A stretch of DNA of 64,000 bases from Microbacterium sp. JZ31 (GTDB lineage: Bacteria > Actinomycetota > Actinomycetes > Actinomycetales > Microbacteriaceae), in assembly GCF_016805985.1 (NCBI RefSeq), contig NZ_CP017661.1:2790001-2854000 (forward strand), given 5' to 3'. The notes under the pieces were generated by a model that was not told where the DNA came from, ran no database searches, and saw only the letters and a program-made list of their open reading frames with translations. A program made the translations under genes and the position numbers. Of this stretch, positions 8,633 through 17,824 are shown in pieces (position 1 is the first letter of the stretch; each line of letters begins with the position of its first letter).

Positions 8633-9579
8633 CCGGCGGCGCCTTCCGGCAGCGCCGTCGCGAGCAGCTCGTCGCCGGTCCACATCCGGATCGCGTCCGT
8701 CACGTCGAGCGCGAGCGGGAAGCGCGGGTCCACGCCCTGCTGGCACGCGGCGGGCTGTGCCGCTCCGTCCGTGACCGCGGAGAGCTGCACGCCGTCGCAG
8801 TCGGTGGTGACGTGGGCGACATAGAGCCCGCTCTCCGTCACGGCGACGGCGACCGCGGTGGGAACCTCGCGGTCGATCCATTCGCCGCCGCCCCATTCGA
8901 AGGCGCTTCCCTCGCACACCAGGGCCAGGCGGCCCCCGCCGCTGCGCACGCTGCGCGGCTCGGCGCAGGGGGCGTCGATCGCACCCCCAGGGGTCACGAT
9001 CGTCGCGACCGCGTCGGGCGCCGCGTAGGTCGTGGCGGCGAGCAGCTCGGCATCGTCCTCCCAGAACGCGCCGTCGCTGAACGTGCGCATGGCGCGCACG
9101 TCGCACGGGTTGTCCGCCGATTCGCCGTCGAGCACGGAGGCGACGGCGTCCGCCTGGTCCTGGGCGAAGTCGTCGAGGCTGACCAGCTCGGTGATGCCGC
9201 GGTAGGTGGGGGTGACATCCGTCCACGTCACCCCGTCGTCGATGGACCGCTCGATCAGCGGCGCGGTGCCGTCCTCGCAGGATCCGGCGGTGCCCCGCCA
9301 AATCACGCCGTCCGTTCCCGCGGCGAGGTAGCGCTCGTCCGCACGTGCGACGACAGGCGGCGCGGTCGCCGATGCGACGGGCGTCGGCAGCGCGGTCTCC
9401 GTCGCCCCGGTCGTGGGCTGGTCCGACGGCGTGGGCGCGACCGGCGAAGTCGCCGGTCGCGCCGCGGGGGCCGACGACACGCGCTGCATGGCCAGCACGG
9501 CCAGGATGACCACGATCACGGCGAGCGCCGCGACGATCGCGGCGCCCGTCCACGCTCTGGCGACTGACGGACGGGCCAC
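8629..9579 (-). CDS. Membrane-anchored secreted protein with WRGTAGSC motif
   Basis: A 316-residue protein starting at GTG 9579, 7 nt after the BY-kinase stop. A transmembrane helix near residues 10-28 precedes a long T/P/A-rich linker and an extracytoplasmic domain that begins [18 protein letters not shown]. This domain is clearly related to that of the next gene, sharing the cysteine contexts and the final W(T/S)GDE/DxV stretch, and is about 70 residues longer. Function unknown. Its position directly behind the chain-length BY-kinase suggests a role in EPS assembly or cell-surface retention, which is inference. Confidence 0.72.
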   Translation of the reverse strand: MARPSVARAWTGAAIVAALAVIVVILAVLAMQRVSSAPAARPATSPVAPTPSDQPTTGATETALPTPVASATAPPVVARADERYLAAGTDGVIWRGTAGSCEDGTAPLIERSIDDGVTWTDVTPTYRGITELVSLDDFAQDQADAVASVLDGESADNPCDVRAMRTFSDGAFWEDDAELLAATTYAAPDAVATIVTPGGAIDAPCAEPRSVRSGGGRLALVCEGSAFEWGGGEWIDREVPTAVAVAVTESGLYVAHVTTDCDGVQLSAVTDGAAQPAACQQGVDPRFPLALDVTDAIRMWTGDELLATALPEGAAG

Positions 9580-9586
9580 GGTCGTC

Positions 9587-11053
9587 TCACGCGGTGTCTC
9601 TGACCTGCTGCGCGCCGCTCGTGCGGCGGCGCACACCCTCGGCGGCCGGCGCCGGGGCGGCGTGGCGTCGGGCGGGCTCCTTGGGCTCCTCGACCGCGTA
9701 GCCATAGCCGTAGCCGTACCCGTAGCCGTAGTCGTAGGCATCCGGTCCGCGCGTGGGCACCATGGTCAGCACGAGGCCCGCGATGCGCGCGTCGACGGTC
9801 TCGAGCGCGTCGAGCGCCCCCGCGAGCTGGTTGCGGTGCGTGGCGCCGGCGGCCACCACCACGATCGCGCCGCTCGTGCGCTTGGCGAGCACGGCGGCGT
9901 CCGTCACCGGCAGCAGCGGCGGCGCGTCGAGGATCACGATGTCGGCGTCGCGGCTGAAGTCCTCCAGCAGCTGCGCCATCGGAGCCGAGCCGAGCAGCTC
10001 GCTCGGGTTCGGCGGGATCTTGCCCGAGGGCAGAATGTACAGCGACCGGCGGCCCCACTTCTGCAGTACGTCGGTGAGCTCGGCACGACCGATCAACACG
10101 TCGGTCAGACCCACGCCGCCCTCTATGCCGAGGTACTCGGAGACCTTCGGCTTGCGCAGATCCGCGTCAATCAGTACGACGCGCTTGCCGGCGTCCGACA
10201 GGGCGATCGCGAGGTTCACGGCGGTTGTCGACTTGCCCTCGCTCGGCACGCTCGAGGTGATGACGAAGCTCTTGCCGTGCTCGATGTCGAGGAATTGCAA
10301 GTTGGTGCGCAGGGTGCGGAAGGCCTCGCTGCGCGGGTTGAGCGGATCGGCCTGCAGGATGAGCGGGCGCTCCTTGGCCTTCGGATCCAGCGGGATCGCG
10401 CCAATGATCGGGCGCTCCGTCAGCGCGACGACATCGCGGCTGGAGCGGATGCGCGTATCCATCACCGTGCGCAGCACGGCGAAGCCGACGCCGAGCGCGA
10501 GGCCCACGAGGCCGCCAAGTGCGAGGTTCAGCGGAACGTTCGGACTGACCGGGGCCTCGGTCGCGATCGCGGTGGTGATCGGCGTGACCTTGACGGGACT
10601 CGACTCGGTGCCGGGGAGCGTCTCGACCTCGTCGATGGCGGCGGTGAGCTCGTTCGCGATCGCGTTGGCGATGTCGGCTGCGACGGCGGGCGAGGCGTGG
10701 GTCGCGGTGATCTGGATGACGGTGGTCTCGAGTGGACTGCTCACGGAGACGGCGTCTGCGAGTTCCGCGGCGCTGTCGCCCAGCGCGAGATCGGCGATCA
10801 CCGGGTCGAGCACCTTAGGCGAGGTCGCCAGCTGGACGTACGACGCCACCCGCTGCTGCGTGTAGATGTTGCCCTGCTGCAGTTCGGCGCTCGAGGAACC
10901 CGCCTGCGACGATACGAAGATCTCGCTCGACGATTCGTACAGCGGCGTGCGCGTCAGCGAGTACACCGCCGCGGCTCCGATGCCCATGAGGGTGATCACG
11001 GCGATGATGATCCAGTTCTTGCGAAGGATCCGGAGGTAGTCGCTCAGTTCCAC
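9587..11053 (-). CDS. Chain-length determinant / bacterial tyrosine kinase (BY-kinase)
   Basis: A 488-residue Wzz-Wzc type protein. Two transmembrane helices (about 14-33 and 176-195) flank an extracytoplasmic Wzz domain. The cytosolic kinase domain has Walker A SVPSEGKSTTAVN (about 268-280), Walker A' VVLIDADLR (about 292-300) and Walker B DIVILDAPP. The C terminus carries the autophosphorylated tyrosine cluster, DAYDYGYGYGYGYGYAV, with seven tyrosines. GTG 11053 is preferred as start because GAAAGG lies upstream and the Wzz domain begins right after it. It overlaps the phosphatase gene by 10 nt. Together they form the usual phosphorylation cycle that sets polymer length and export. Confidence 0.93.
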   Translation of the reverse strand: MELSDYLRILRKNWIIIAVITLMGIGAAAVYSLTRTPLYESSSEIFVSSQAGSSSAELQQGNIYTQQRVASYVQLATSPKVLDPVIADLALGDSAAELADAVSVSSPLETTVIQITATHASPAVAADIANAIANELTAAIDEVETLPGTESSPVKVTPITTAIATEAPVSPNVPLNLALGGLVGLALGVGFAVLRTVMDTRIRSSRDVVALTERPIIGAIPLDPKAKERPLILQADPLNPRSEAFRTLRTNLQFLDIEHGKSFVITSSVPSEGKSTTAVNLAIALSDAGKRVVLIDADLRKPKVSEYLGIEGGVGLTDVLIGRAELTDVLQKWGRRSLYILPSGKIPPNPSELLGSAPMAQLLEDFSRDADIVILDAPPLLPVTDAAVLAKRTSGAIVVVAAGATHRNQLAGALDALETVDARIAGLVLTMVPTRGPDAYDYGYGYGYGYGYAVEEPKEPARRHAAPAPAAEGVRRRTSGAQQVRDTA

Positions 11054-11757
11054 GAATGCCTTTCGGTTCGCGCCCATGTTCCCACACGCGGCTCTGTCGA
11101 TCCGCTGGTTGCGGCGCCTTGTGGTCCGGAGGCGATGTCCGCCGCGACAGGGGGCGCCACGGACACGCCTCCGGCGGCGACGCGGATCACGCGTGCGACA
11201 TCTGCGATCGCCGGCACGAGCTGGGACGTGCTGAGCAGATAGGTGTCCCACGGGCGCCGGTAAGGGTCGACCACGTCGTCGTCCGCGGCGGAGGGGGGCG
11301 GATCGATCGTGCCGCGCAGGCTCGAGACGAATGCCAGAACGCGGCGCAGACGCTCGTGCGGATCACCGGATCCCGCAGCCGCTTCGGCGAGCTCGGCGTC
11401 CGTGGCTTCGTGCCCGAGCCGGGCGAGCTCGCGCAGCGTGAAGGTCGAGCGCAGCCGCCGCGGGACCAGGTCGACGATGGCATGACGGTGCTCGCGCGCC
11501 ATCGCCAGGACGAGATCCGCGTCGCCGAGGATCTCCTCGCTGGCGAGCCGCGCGCGGTGTGCAGAGATCACCTTAGACGTCAGTCCATGCTCGAGGGCCA
11601 GGCGCGTCGTCTCGTCCGTCGTCGGGTGGCCGACGAGTGCACGCAAGCCCGCGCTCTCGACGACGACGTCGGTCCCTTTGAGGCTCTCGGCCAGCAGAAG
11701 CGCGGCGAGCGGCGACCGGCAGACGTTGCCGGTGCAGACCGTGAGGATCCGCAACAT
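11044..11757 (-). CDS. Low-molecular-weight protein tyrosine phosphatase (Wzb-like)
   Basis: A 237-residue protein. The P-loop CTGNVCRS at residues 8-15 gives catalytic Cys8 and Arg14, and a DPY sequence in DVVDPYRRP supplies the general acid. It should dephosphorylate the tyrosine tail of the BY-kinase encoded immediately downstream. About 60 residues beyond the usual fold form a low-complexity C-terminal tail. ATG 11757 is chosen over GTG 11760 because GGAGG sits 6 nt upstream. Confidence 0.92.
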   Translation of the reverse strand: MLRILTVCTGNVCRSPLAALLLAESLKGTDVVVESAGLRALVGHPTTDETTRLALEHGLTSKVISAHRARLASEEILGDADLVLAMAREHRHAIVDLVPRRLRSTFTLRELARLGHEATDAELAEAAAGSGDPHERLRRVLAFVSSLRGTIDPPPSAADDDVVDPYRRPWDTYLLSTSQLVPAIADVARVIRVAAGGVSVAPPVAADIASGPQGAATSGSTEPRVGTWARTERHSWN

Positions 11758-11826
11758 CACCGACCTCCGGATACCTTGGGATTGTTCGACGTCTCCGCGA
11801 TGCTATCGCCCGAACAGAGGGCCGAA

Positions 11827-12624
11827 ATGGATCAGCACGACATCCGTGACCCAGATCACGTTGACCTCTCTTCGCGCATCTCTGCGATCGATCCGCCGCA
11901 GCGGCGCTCGTCGCGCTCGTCGAGCATGCGCACGTGGCGCGCGGGCAGCCGCACGGCGCGCAAGTGGGACCTGCAGCTGCTGGCCTGGGCGGCGATCTGC
12001 GTGGGCGCCGGCGCGATCGGATCGGTGATCGTCCGCACCCTGCTTCCGGGAAGCACGGGCTCGATCCTCGGCGCTCTGACTTGGTGGGTCGCGATGGCGG
12101 TACCGGTCGTGATCGCATTCCGCCGCTCCCGCCCGCGGGGGCTCCTCGTTTTCCGCCCGTCCGACATCCTCTACGGCATCGTCTTCGGCGTGACCCTGCG
12201 GATCATCGAGGGCTGGTTGGCGGTCGCCGCCGGTGGCAGCGGCGCGTTCCCGGCGTATCCCACGATCGACGGCCGTCTGCCCGACCTCTGGTGGTTCGGC
12301 GAGCTGCTCGGGCCCGTAGCGATCGCGCCGGTGCTCGAGGAGTTCCTGTTCCGCGGCGTGATCGTGGTGACCGTGTACCGCCTTGCCCGACGCGGGCTGG
12401 ATGCCGCCGCGCTCGCGGTGGTGGCGTCGACGGCCGCCTTCGTCGCGATCCACGCGATCACGGGCATGGCCTCGTGGGCAGAGCCCGTCTCGCTCTCGCT
12501 CGTGGCGATCACCTGCTCATTGCTCCTGCTGCTCACCGGCCGCATCTGGGGCGCCGTGCTGGTGCACGTCGTGTTCAACGCGACTGCTGTAGCGCTGGCG
12601 CTCATCGGGACGCTAGCCGGCTAA
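11827..12624 (+). CDS. CPBP (CAAX/abortive-infection type) intramembrane metalloprotease
   Basis: A 265-residue membrane protein with several hydrophobic helices. It has the family motifs EEFLFRG (about residues 171-177), a second motif FVAIHAITG and a terminal HVVFNATA, which together supply the metal-binding and catalytic residues. Residues 1-45 are a charged, serine/arginine-rich cytoplasmic stretch. ATG 11827 has GAGGG five bases upstream; an earlier ATG at 11800 has no ribosome site. It is transcribed against the EPS genes and divergent from the phosphatase. Substrates of such proteases in actinobacteria are mostly unknown; a link with EPS is only positional. Confidence 0.87.
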   Translation: MDQHDIRDPDHVDLSSRISAIDPPQRRSSRSSSMRTWRAGSRTARKWDLQLLAWAAICVGAGAIGSVIVRTLLPGSTGSILGALTWWVAMAVPVVIAFRRSRPRGLLVFRPSDILYGIVFGVTLRIIEGWLAVAAGGSGAFPAYPTIDGRLPDLWWFGELLGPVAIAPVLEEFLFRGVIVVTVYRLARRGLDAAALAVVASTAAFVAIHAITGMASWAEPVSLSLVAITCSLLLLLTGRIWGAVLVHVVFNATAVALALIGTLAG

Positions 12625-12676
12625 GTACCGCTGGTTTGCTCGCATGAGGCCATGGGAGCCGAACGCCTCAGACAGT

Positions 12677-14110
12677 TCAGCCCAGAACAACGCCCTGGCT
12701 TGAAGCGGCGATCCAATAGTCTTTCCAGACTCCGTTCTTAACGCGGAGATACGTGACACCGTTCATAACGGTACGCATGTCTACATGAGCCCCAGAATTC
12801 GCGGTCAGGGTAAAAGTCTTGGTACTGCTCCGGAGGCCGAGAGCATTGAACCGATAGCCGGAATAGGTGCCCTTCTGGAACCGGAGCAACCTTGGCAGGT
12901 CGAAGCGATACGTTTCGACCTGCAACTTGACGAACGACCTGTCAGCAGTCTCTCGCACCCATAGATTGGCGAGTGTTCCCGAGGAGACTTTCAGCCAGAC
13001 ACCATCGCGACCGGCCACCCTCTGGCGGCTGGTCATTGCGACCGCCTCAGCCATCGTCACGTCGATGTCCCTCTCGGCGGTTACCTCCCCCGTTGAATCC
13101 ACCGCGACGACATTATGCCTGCCCGAAGCGATGTACCCTCTTCCGCCGTGTTGTGACGCCGGATAATCGCTGATGAGGTTATCACCAGCCAGGGCCAGGC
13201 TGAACGCACCAGTCATGTTGTACAACTGGTACATCTGCCCGGTATGTACAATGTGATAGCTCGGATACATGTACTGCTGATTCGCAAGACTGTACCGACT
13301 TATCCAGCCCGGGTTCCGAATCTTGGACATGTGCCCCTCAACCGCCGTCACGCCGCCTCGGAAGAGGTCCCTCGCCTCCGTGGATCCAGTCAAGCGATGA
13401 TAGTCTCATACACCGTAAATTGCGAAAATGTGTCCGTTGACGGATCTGTCGGCACCCGGATCCTTGGCATACTCCTCGAACCAAAGGTATCCCTCGTCAT
13501 CAACGTTAACCGTCCAAGGAGAACCGGCCGCTCTGAGATTCTTGAAACTCGCGAATAGCTGATCGGCGACCGTTCGGTATCGCTCATTTCCTGTGGCCTC
13601 ATACAAGCGCACAAACGCGCTCAGTGCCTGCCCTTGGGCCATCGCGGAGTACCAAGGCGCGATCATCATGTCGCTGCGATCGCCGTGTAGCGCCCAATCG
13701 AAAGGGTAAGGCAGGTACATGGCATCTCTCGCGATTACCGCGTTATCGATCAGACGCTCAGCATGGGCGATGATCCGTGCGAGGTATTCGGGATCGCCGT
13801 TGTGTCCATAGCTGCTGAGGCGCGTCAGCATGAACTGTGCTTGCAGGACGGGATGGTCAAATTCTTCCCCTCCAACAACTCGCACGGAAACGCCTTCGTC
13901 GTCGTAGGTATTCGTCCCTTCGAGCGGCCCGGGGCCAGCGGCGATGTATGGCCACATGCTCTGAGGAAGTTCGCGAATCGCGTAAGCGTTCTGACGATAA
14001 TTCACGTTCACCGCGTTGGCAGACGCCGGCGCGGGCTCGGTCACACCCGTCACGACGCACATCGAGAGAATGGCGAGCGCGGCGACCATCGCGCGTGCTA
14101 GAAGTTTCAA
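12677..14110 (-). pseudogene. D-glucuronyl C5-epimerase-like secreted protein, interrupted by in-frame TGA
   Basis: Reading from TTG 14110 there is a signal peptide (LLARAMVAALAILSMCVV..ASA), then a domain resembling the C5-epimerase C-terminal fold (AQFMLTRLSSYG, GEEFDHPVLQAQ, VNGHIFAIYGV). The frame meets TGA at 13408-13406 and continues without frameshift as DYHRLTGSTEARDLFRGG, RNPGWISRYSLANQQY and so on. Only one codon separates the halves, and NGHIFAIYGV-x-DYHRLTG is continuous with the family pattern. The C-terminal part holds two GW/SH3-like repeats (around VSSGTLANLWVRE and LRVKNGVWKDYWI). TTG 14110 overlaps the stop of the Wzy gene and has GGGAG upstream. The full length would be 477 residues. 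Either a real nonsense mutation or a base error. Confidence 0.72.
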
Positions 14111-15363
14111 CCTAACTCCCGTTGTTTCTCGGTTGTTGTCGCCCCGCGCGCGCTCAGTAGAGCGGCGAAGAGAAGCAGGGCCCATCCGAAACGGGAGTCG
14201 TAATAGTCTCCCGAGAATAGAGAGGCCACGAATACATATGCAGCCCCGAGCAGGCAGAACAGCACGTCCGACGGTAGCGGCCGTCGTCGCAGCGCCGCGG
14301 CGACAAGACCACCCACCGCGCCGATCAGCAGCGTCAGGCCCACCATGCCTCCCTCGGCGGCGGTTGCCAATACGAGATTGTGAGCGTAGTACCCTTCGCC
14401 TCGGAATGACAGACTGTCCGCCACAGCGCCCACGCCAGCGCCAGCGAGTGGGTGGGAGGCGAACAACCGCAAGGCGGAATCGGCTAGGACATCTCGCATC
14501 GAGAAATCGCCTGCGGTCAGCGGTCGCTCGATGAAGCGCACGTACATCAACTGCAACTGCGCATCGCCGAGCAGTCGTGCGAACGTCCACGCCCCCAACA
14601 CCATGACCGCCACTAGCGCGATCGTTGCTTTCCATCGCAGGCGTCTAACGATAGGTACGAGCGCGACGAGCACCACGATCCCGATGGCGACGAAGCCACC
14701 TCTGCTGCCAGAAAGCAGCGCCCCGATCGCCAGGATCGGGGCCAGCAGCAACACCCACCGGTTTCGCCCTCGCTGAACACCGAGAGCGAGTGCAGCGATC
14801 GCTCCCAGCGACAGCACTCGCACGAAGACGTTCGGGCCGCCTCCGAACGCCGAAAAGCGCCCGAGCGCCCCCGCGCCCTGTATCACGGCTGCGACGAAAT
14901 AGACCACGCCCGCCATGACAAAGAGCCACCAAATGAATCGCATTCCTTCCTCGGGGAGGCGCTGGAAAACGACACCCGCGAAGAGCACCGCCCCCACGAG
15001 AAGCAGGAGATTTTCCATTTCGGTCGTAACCACGACGGAACGCGGGGACCATCCAGCGGAGAGAACGAGCCACCCAGCCCAGAGAACGAAGACCAGCGCC
15101 CCTACAGGCAGACGCCGGCTGCGGCGTTCGGGAACCTCCGCGGCGACCCAGAGCCCGAACGCGAGGCCTGAAACGCAGAGCATCAGCCATCGCACGTCCA
15201 GCCAGGCCAGGCCAGGAACTAGCCGGTCGATCGAAAATCGACCGGCTAGTAGCAACAGGAATACCAGCAGAGTTGTCAGGGCAGCGCCCACGGTCAACGC
15301 CTTCGGAGGCGCCTGCAGGCGCCTCCGAGCGGGTCTGGCGCTCAGACGACGATGGTTCCTCAC
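14107..15363 (-). CDS. O-antigen ligase / Wzy-type polysaccharide polymerase
   Basis: A 418-residue integral membrane protein with about 11-12 hydrophobic segments and a large periplasm-facing loop near DVLADSALRLFASHPLAGAGVG, which matches the Wzy_C/O-antigen ligase signature (..HPLxGxGxG.., then YYAHNLVLATAAEGG). It should polymerise lipid-linked repeat units or ligate polymer. The start is GTG 15363, forming a 4-nt GTGA overlap with the flippase stop, so the two are coupled. Confidence 0.88.
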   Translation of the reverse strand: MRNHRRLSARPARRRLQAPPKALTVGAALTTLLVFLLLLAGRFSIDRLVPGLAWLDVRWLMLCVSGLAFGLWVAAEVPERRSRRLPVGALVFVLWAGWLVLSAGWSPRSVVVTTEMENLLLLVGAVLFAGVVFQRLPEEGMRFIWWLFVMAGVVYFVAAVIQGAGALGRFSAFGGGPNVFVRVLSLGAIAALALGVQRGRNRWVLLLAPILAIGALLSGSRGGFVAIGIVVLVALVPIVRRLRWKATIALVAVMVLGAWTFARLLGDAQLQLMYVRFIERPLTAGDFSMRDVLADSALRLFASHPLAGAGVGAVADSLSFRGEGYYAHNLVLATAAEGGMVGLTLLIGAVGGLVAAALRRRPLPSDVLFCLLGAAYVFVASLFSGDYYDSRFGWALLLFAALLSARGATTTEKQRELG

Positions 15364-16558
15364 TTGTACAACCGCCGAACGTACCAGGCACCCACCAGCG
15401 CCGTCACGAGATAGCCGCAGATGGAGCCGTAGGCGGCCCCGCTAGCCCCGAAGGCCGGAATCAGCGCGAAATAAAAAAATACGGCAGCGAACATACCCAC
15501 CACTTCGACCGTGGAGACACGACCGGAGCGACCTGCGGCGATCAGGATTCCCTGCTGAACGCGGCTTATCGCATATGCCACCGCTGCCAGCCCGAGAGGA
15601 AGAATCAAATCGACGGCCGACGCGTACTCGGCAGGAAGCATGAACGTGATGGTGAGGTACGCGATGCCCCAAGAACCGCCGACAGACCTGCGGCGAATAA
15701 GGCGGAAAGGCCATAGAGAGTTCGCACGCGCCGGCGCGCGTCGCTGCTTGCAACGTCGCTCACCGCCCATCTTCTCAGAGAGGCGTCGACCCACTGACTC
15801 ACCGGCCAGGTTGCGATCTCCATCACAGTGGCGACGACAATATAGATACCGAGCTGCGCAGTCCCCGCGAAGATCGGCAGAATGAGGCGATCCGAGCGAA
15901 GGAGCGCCGTGTTGCCGATGGAGGCGGGAAGCAATCTCAACCCTTCACGGCGGACCTTGTTGATCTCATCGCGAGCGACGGGCGCTTCTTGCTTGCCGCG
16001 AGCGGCCAGAAAGGCCGCGCCTGCGATAGCACCCGACAGGACGTACGCCCCATACCAGACCACCGGATCCTCAATGTTGATCCAGGTCAGGATGAGCGCG
16101 AGCAACACGATTGCCGCCTGGGTCGCGATCGTATAAGTCACGAATGCGCGAAGGGTTCCGCTCGCAATTGCGGCGACTCTCACACCCTTGCCGAGCGCGT
16201 TGAAGAGAAGGTACATCGCCATGGCCATCAGCGCGATACCCCAGGACACCTCGAGAAGCGCGAAGGCAACCGCCGCGGCGATGAGCGGGAGGACCAATAT
16301 CCACAAGCCTGGGGTGATCAACCTCCAGTACGTCTGCAGGCTGGTGCGATAGTCAGCTTCAATACGTGCAACCAGTGGACGCTCCACGCCCAACACAACG
16401 AACACCGCACCGAGATAGGTGAGTTGCAGCAGGAGCGCGAGATTCCCGCGCTCCGCGGGAGCCATGACGCTCGCGGCGAGCAGGTTGACCAGGAACGCAG
16501 CGCCAGCGGCGCCCAGCTGACCCAATGTGAGGACAGTCGGCATCCCCAGGCGACCCAT
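15360..16558 (-). pseudogene. Wzx-type polysaccharide flippase, broken by an apparent 1-base deletion
   Basis: Residues 1 to about 296 read in one frame (MGRLGMPTVLTLGQLGAAGA, then LRSDRLILPIFAGTAQLG). The rest (GIAYLTITFMLPAEYASAV, through QQGILIAAGR, to WYVRRLYK) reads in another frame. The join lies at a four-base G run (minus strand, 15667-15670); restoring one G gives the smooth sequence SAVLGGIAYLT and a 399-residue, multi-helix MATE/MVF-type flippase of normal length. It should move lipid-linked repeat units across the membrane for the Wzy polymerase. The start is ATG 16558, or TTG 16573 overlapping the previous stop. I regard sequence error as likelier than real decay. Confidence 0.8.
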
Positions 16559-16565
16559 GCGTCGC

Positions 16566-17824
16566 CTAAACAAGCGAGCGCTCCGTCACTGCCCCCGCTT
16601 CGAGTCTCGCGAGGCCGTCGCCGAGCTTCCGCGCAAGAGCAGCGTATGTGTAGTTCTCGATCAAGTGCGCCCGCCCCGAGCACCCATCGCCGTCCGCTCT
16701 TCGGGGGGAGCGTCGACCACCGCACACATCGCTCGCGCGAGCGCATCGACGTCCTCTGCAGGGACAACGTGCCCGGCATGCGCTTCTGAGACCGGGTTAT
16801 TTCGTACATTCGCCGCGAAAACGACCGGACGGGCGGCCAGCAGGTAGTCGAACAATTTGTTCGGACTGATGCCGTATTCGTAGACGGCGTGGTCGTGAAG
16901 GGAATGCACGAGACAGTCCGCTTCACTCGCGCGCGCGACTACTTGCCCTCGTGGGATACGAGGTTCAAAGGTGATTTGGTCGGCCACTTCAGTCTCGGCC
17001 GCTAACCGTTCGAAATAGGTCTTCCTGGGGCCGTCTCCGATAAGCCGAAACCGCATCTTCGTTTCCGGGCGAGCGAGGACGACACGCTCGAACGCGGATA
17101 TGAGGTGCTCAACGGCCATCGCGTTGCCGAAGGAGCCGAGATACATGAAAACGAAGGCATCCTCGGCGGGCGGCGCAAGGGGCGGAGCGACGATCTCCCC
17201 CTCCGCGCCGTTTGACACCCAAAGAAACGGCTTATCAACCGCTCCAAGCCGTTCTAAGTAATCGGGCACGCCGGGAAGGGGAGAGAGTATGAGATCCGAC
17301 GCGTGAACGAGGCGCCGCATCAAAGACGTCATAGCTCGCGCGACGATCGAATTAGGTCGCAGCTGCCCGAGGTGGATCAGCGCGTCCGGCCAGACGTCGC
17401 GAATCTCGAACACGAACGGAACCCGGTGACGTCGCGCCAGGCGCAGGCCTGCCCAGGCGGCTAAGGGGTGGACCGTACTGCCTACAACCACATCGGGTTT
17501 GGGCACACCTCGCGTTGTCCACGGGAGCAGCAGTTGAAAGGTAAATGCCGCCATGTTCGTCATACGCCCGACTCCGTTGCCCACGTAAGAGGGGGAGCGA
17601 AGCATGACGTGCGTCACCCCATCCTCTATTCCGACGCGACGAGCTCTCCAGGCAGGGAGATGCTGAATACCTACCGGGTGACCGGTACTAGCGAGGAGCA
17701 GGACGGGTTCCCACCCCGCGCGGCCGAGGTGTGCGGCTAGGGCCTGATGACGTCCAGCCCACCCATCCTTCGACTCCAGCGCGGCATAGTGATTGATGAT
17801 CCAGACCGTTCGCTGCGCCTTCAT
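16566..17824 (-). pseudogene. GT-B (GT4-type) glycosyltransferase, broken near the C terminus by an apparent 1-base deletion
   Basis: The main frame encodes about 387 residues (MKAQRTVWIINHYAALESKDGW, VGSTVHPLAAWAGLRLARR, FEIRDVWPDALI, FMYLGSFGNAMAVEHLI, YGISPNKLFDYLLAARPVV) and then stops at 16661 after GARGGRT. In the next frame the family ending follows at once: AHLIENYTYAALARKLGDGL and onward, to TAG 16566. Adding one G to the GGGG run just before restores GARGRAHLIENYTY and a 419-residue protein. The sequence resembles WbuB/amino-sugar transferases, which fits a bacillosamine-type acceptor, though the donor sugar is unknown. ATG 17824 overlaps the stop of the acetyltransferase (TGATG). 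Confidence 0.8.

Noticed and set aside
13404..13410. Selenocysteine at the internal TGA
   Set aside because: The family has no cysteine or selenocysteine at this place, and I saw no hairpin downstream resembling a SECIS element.
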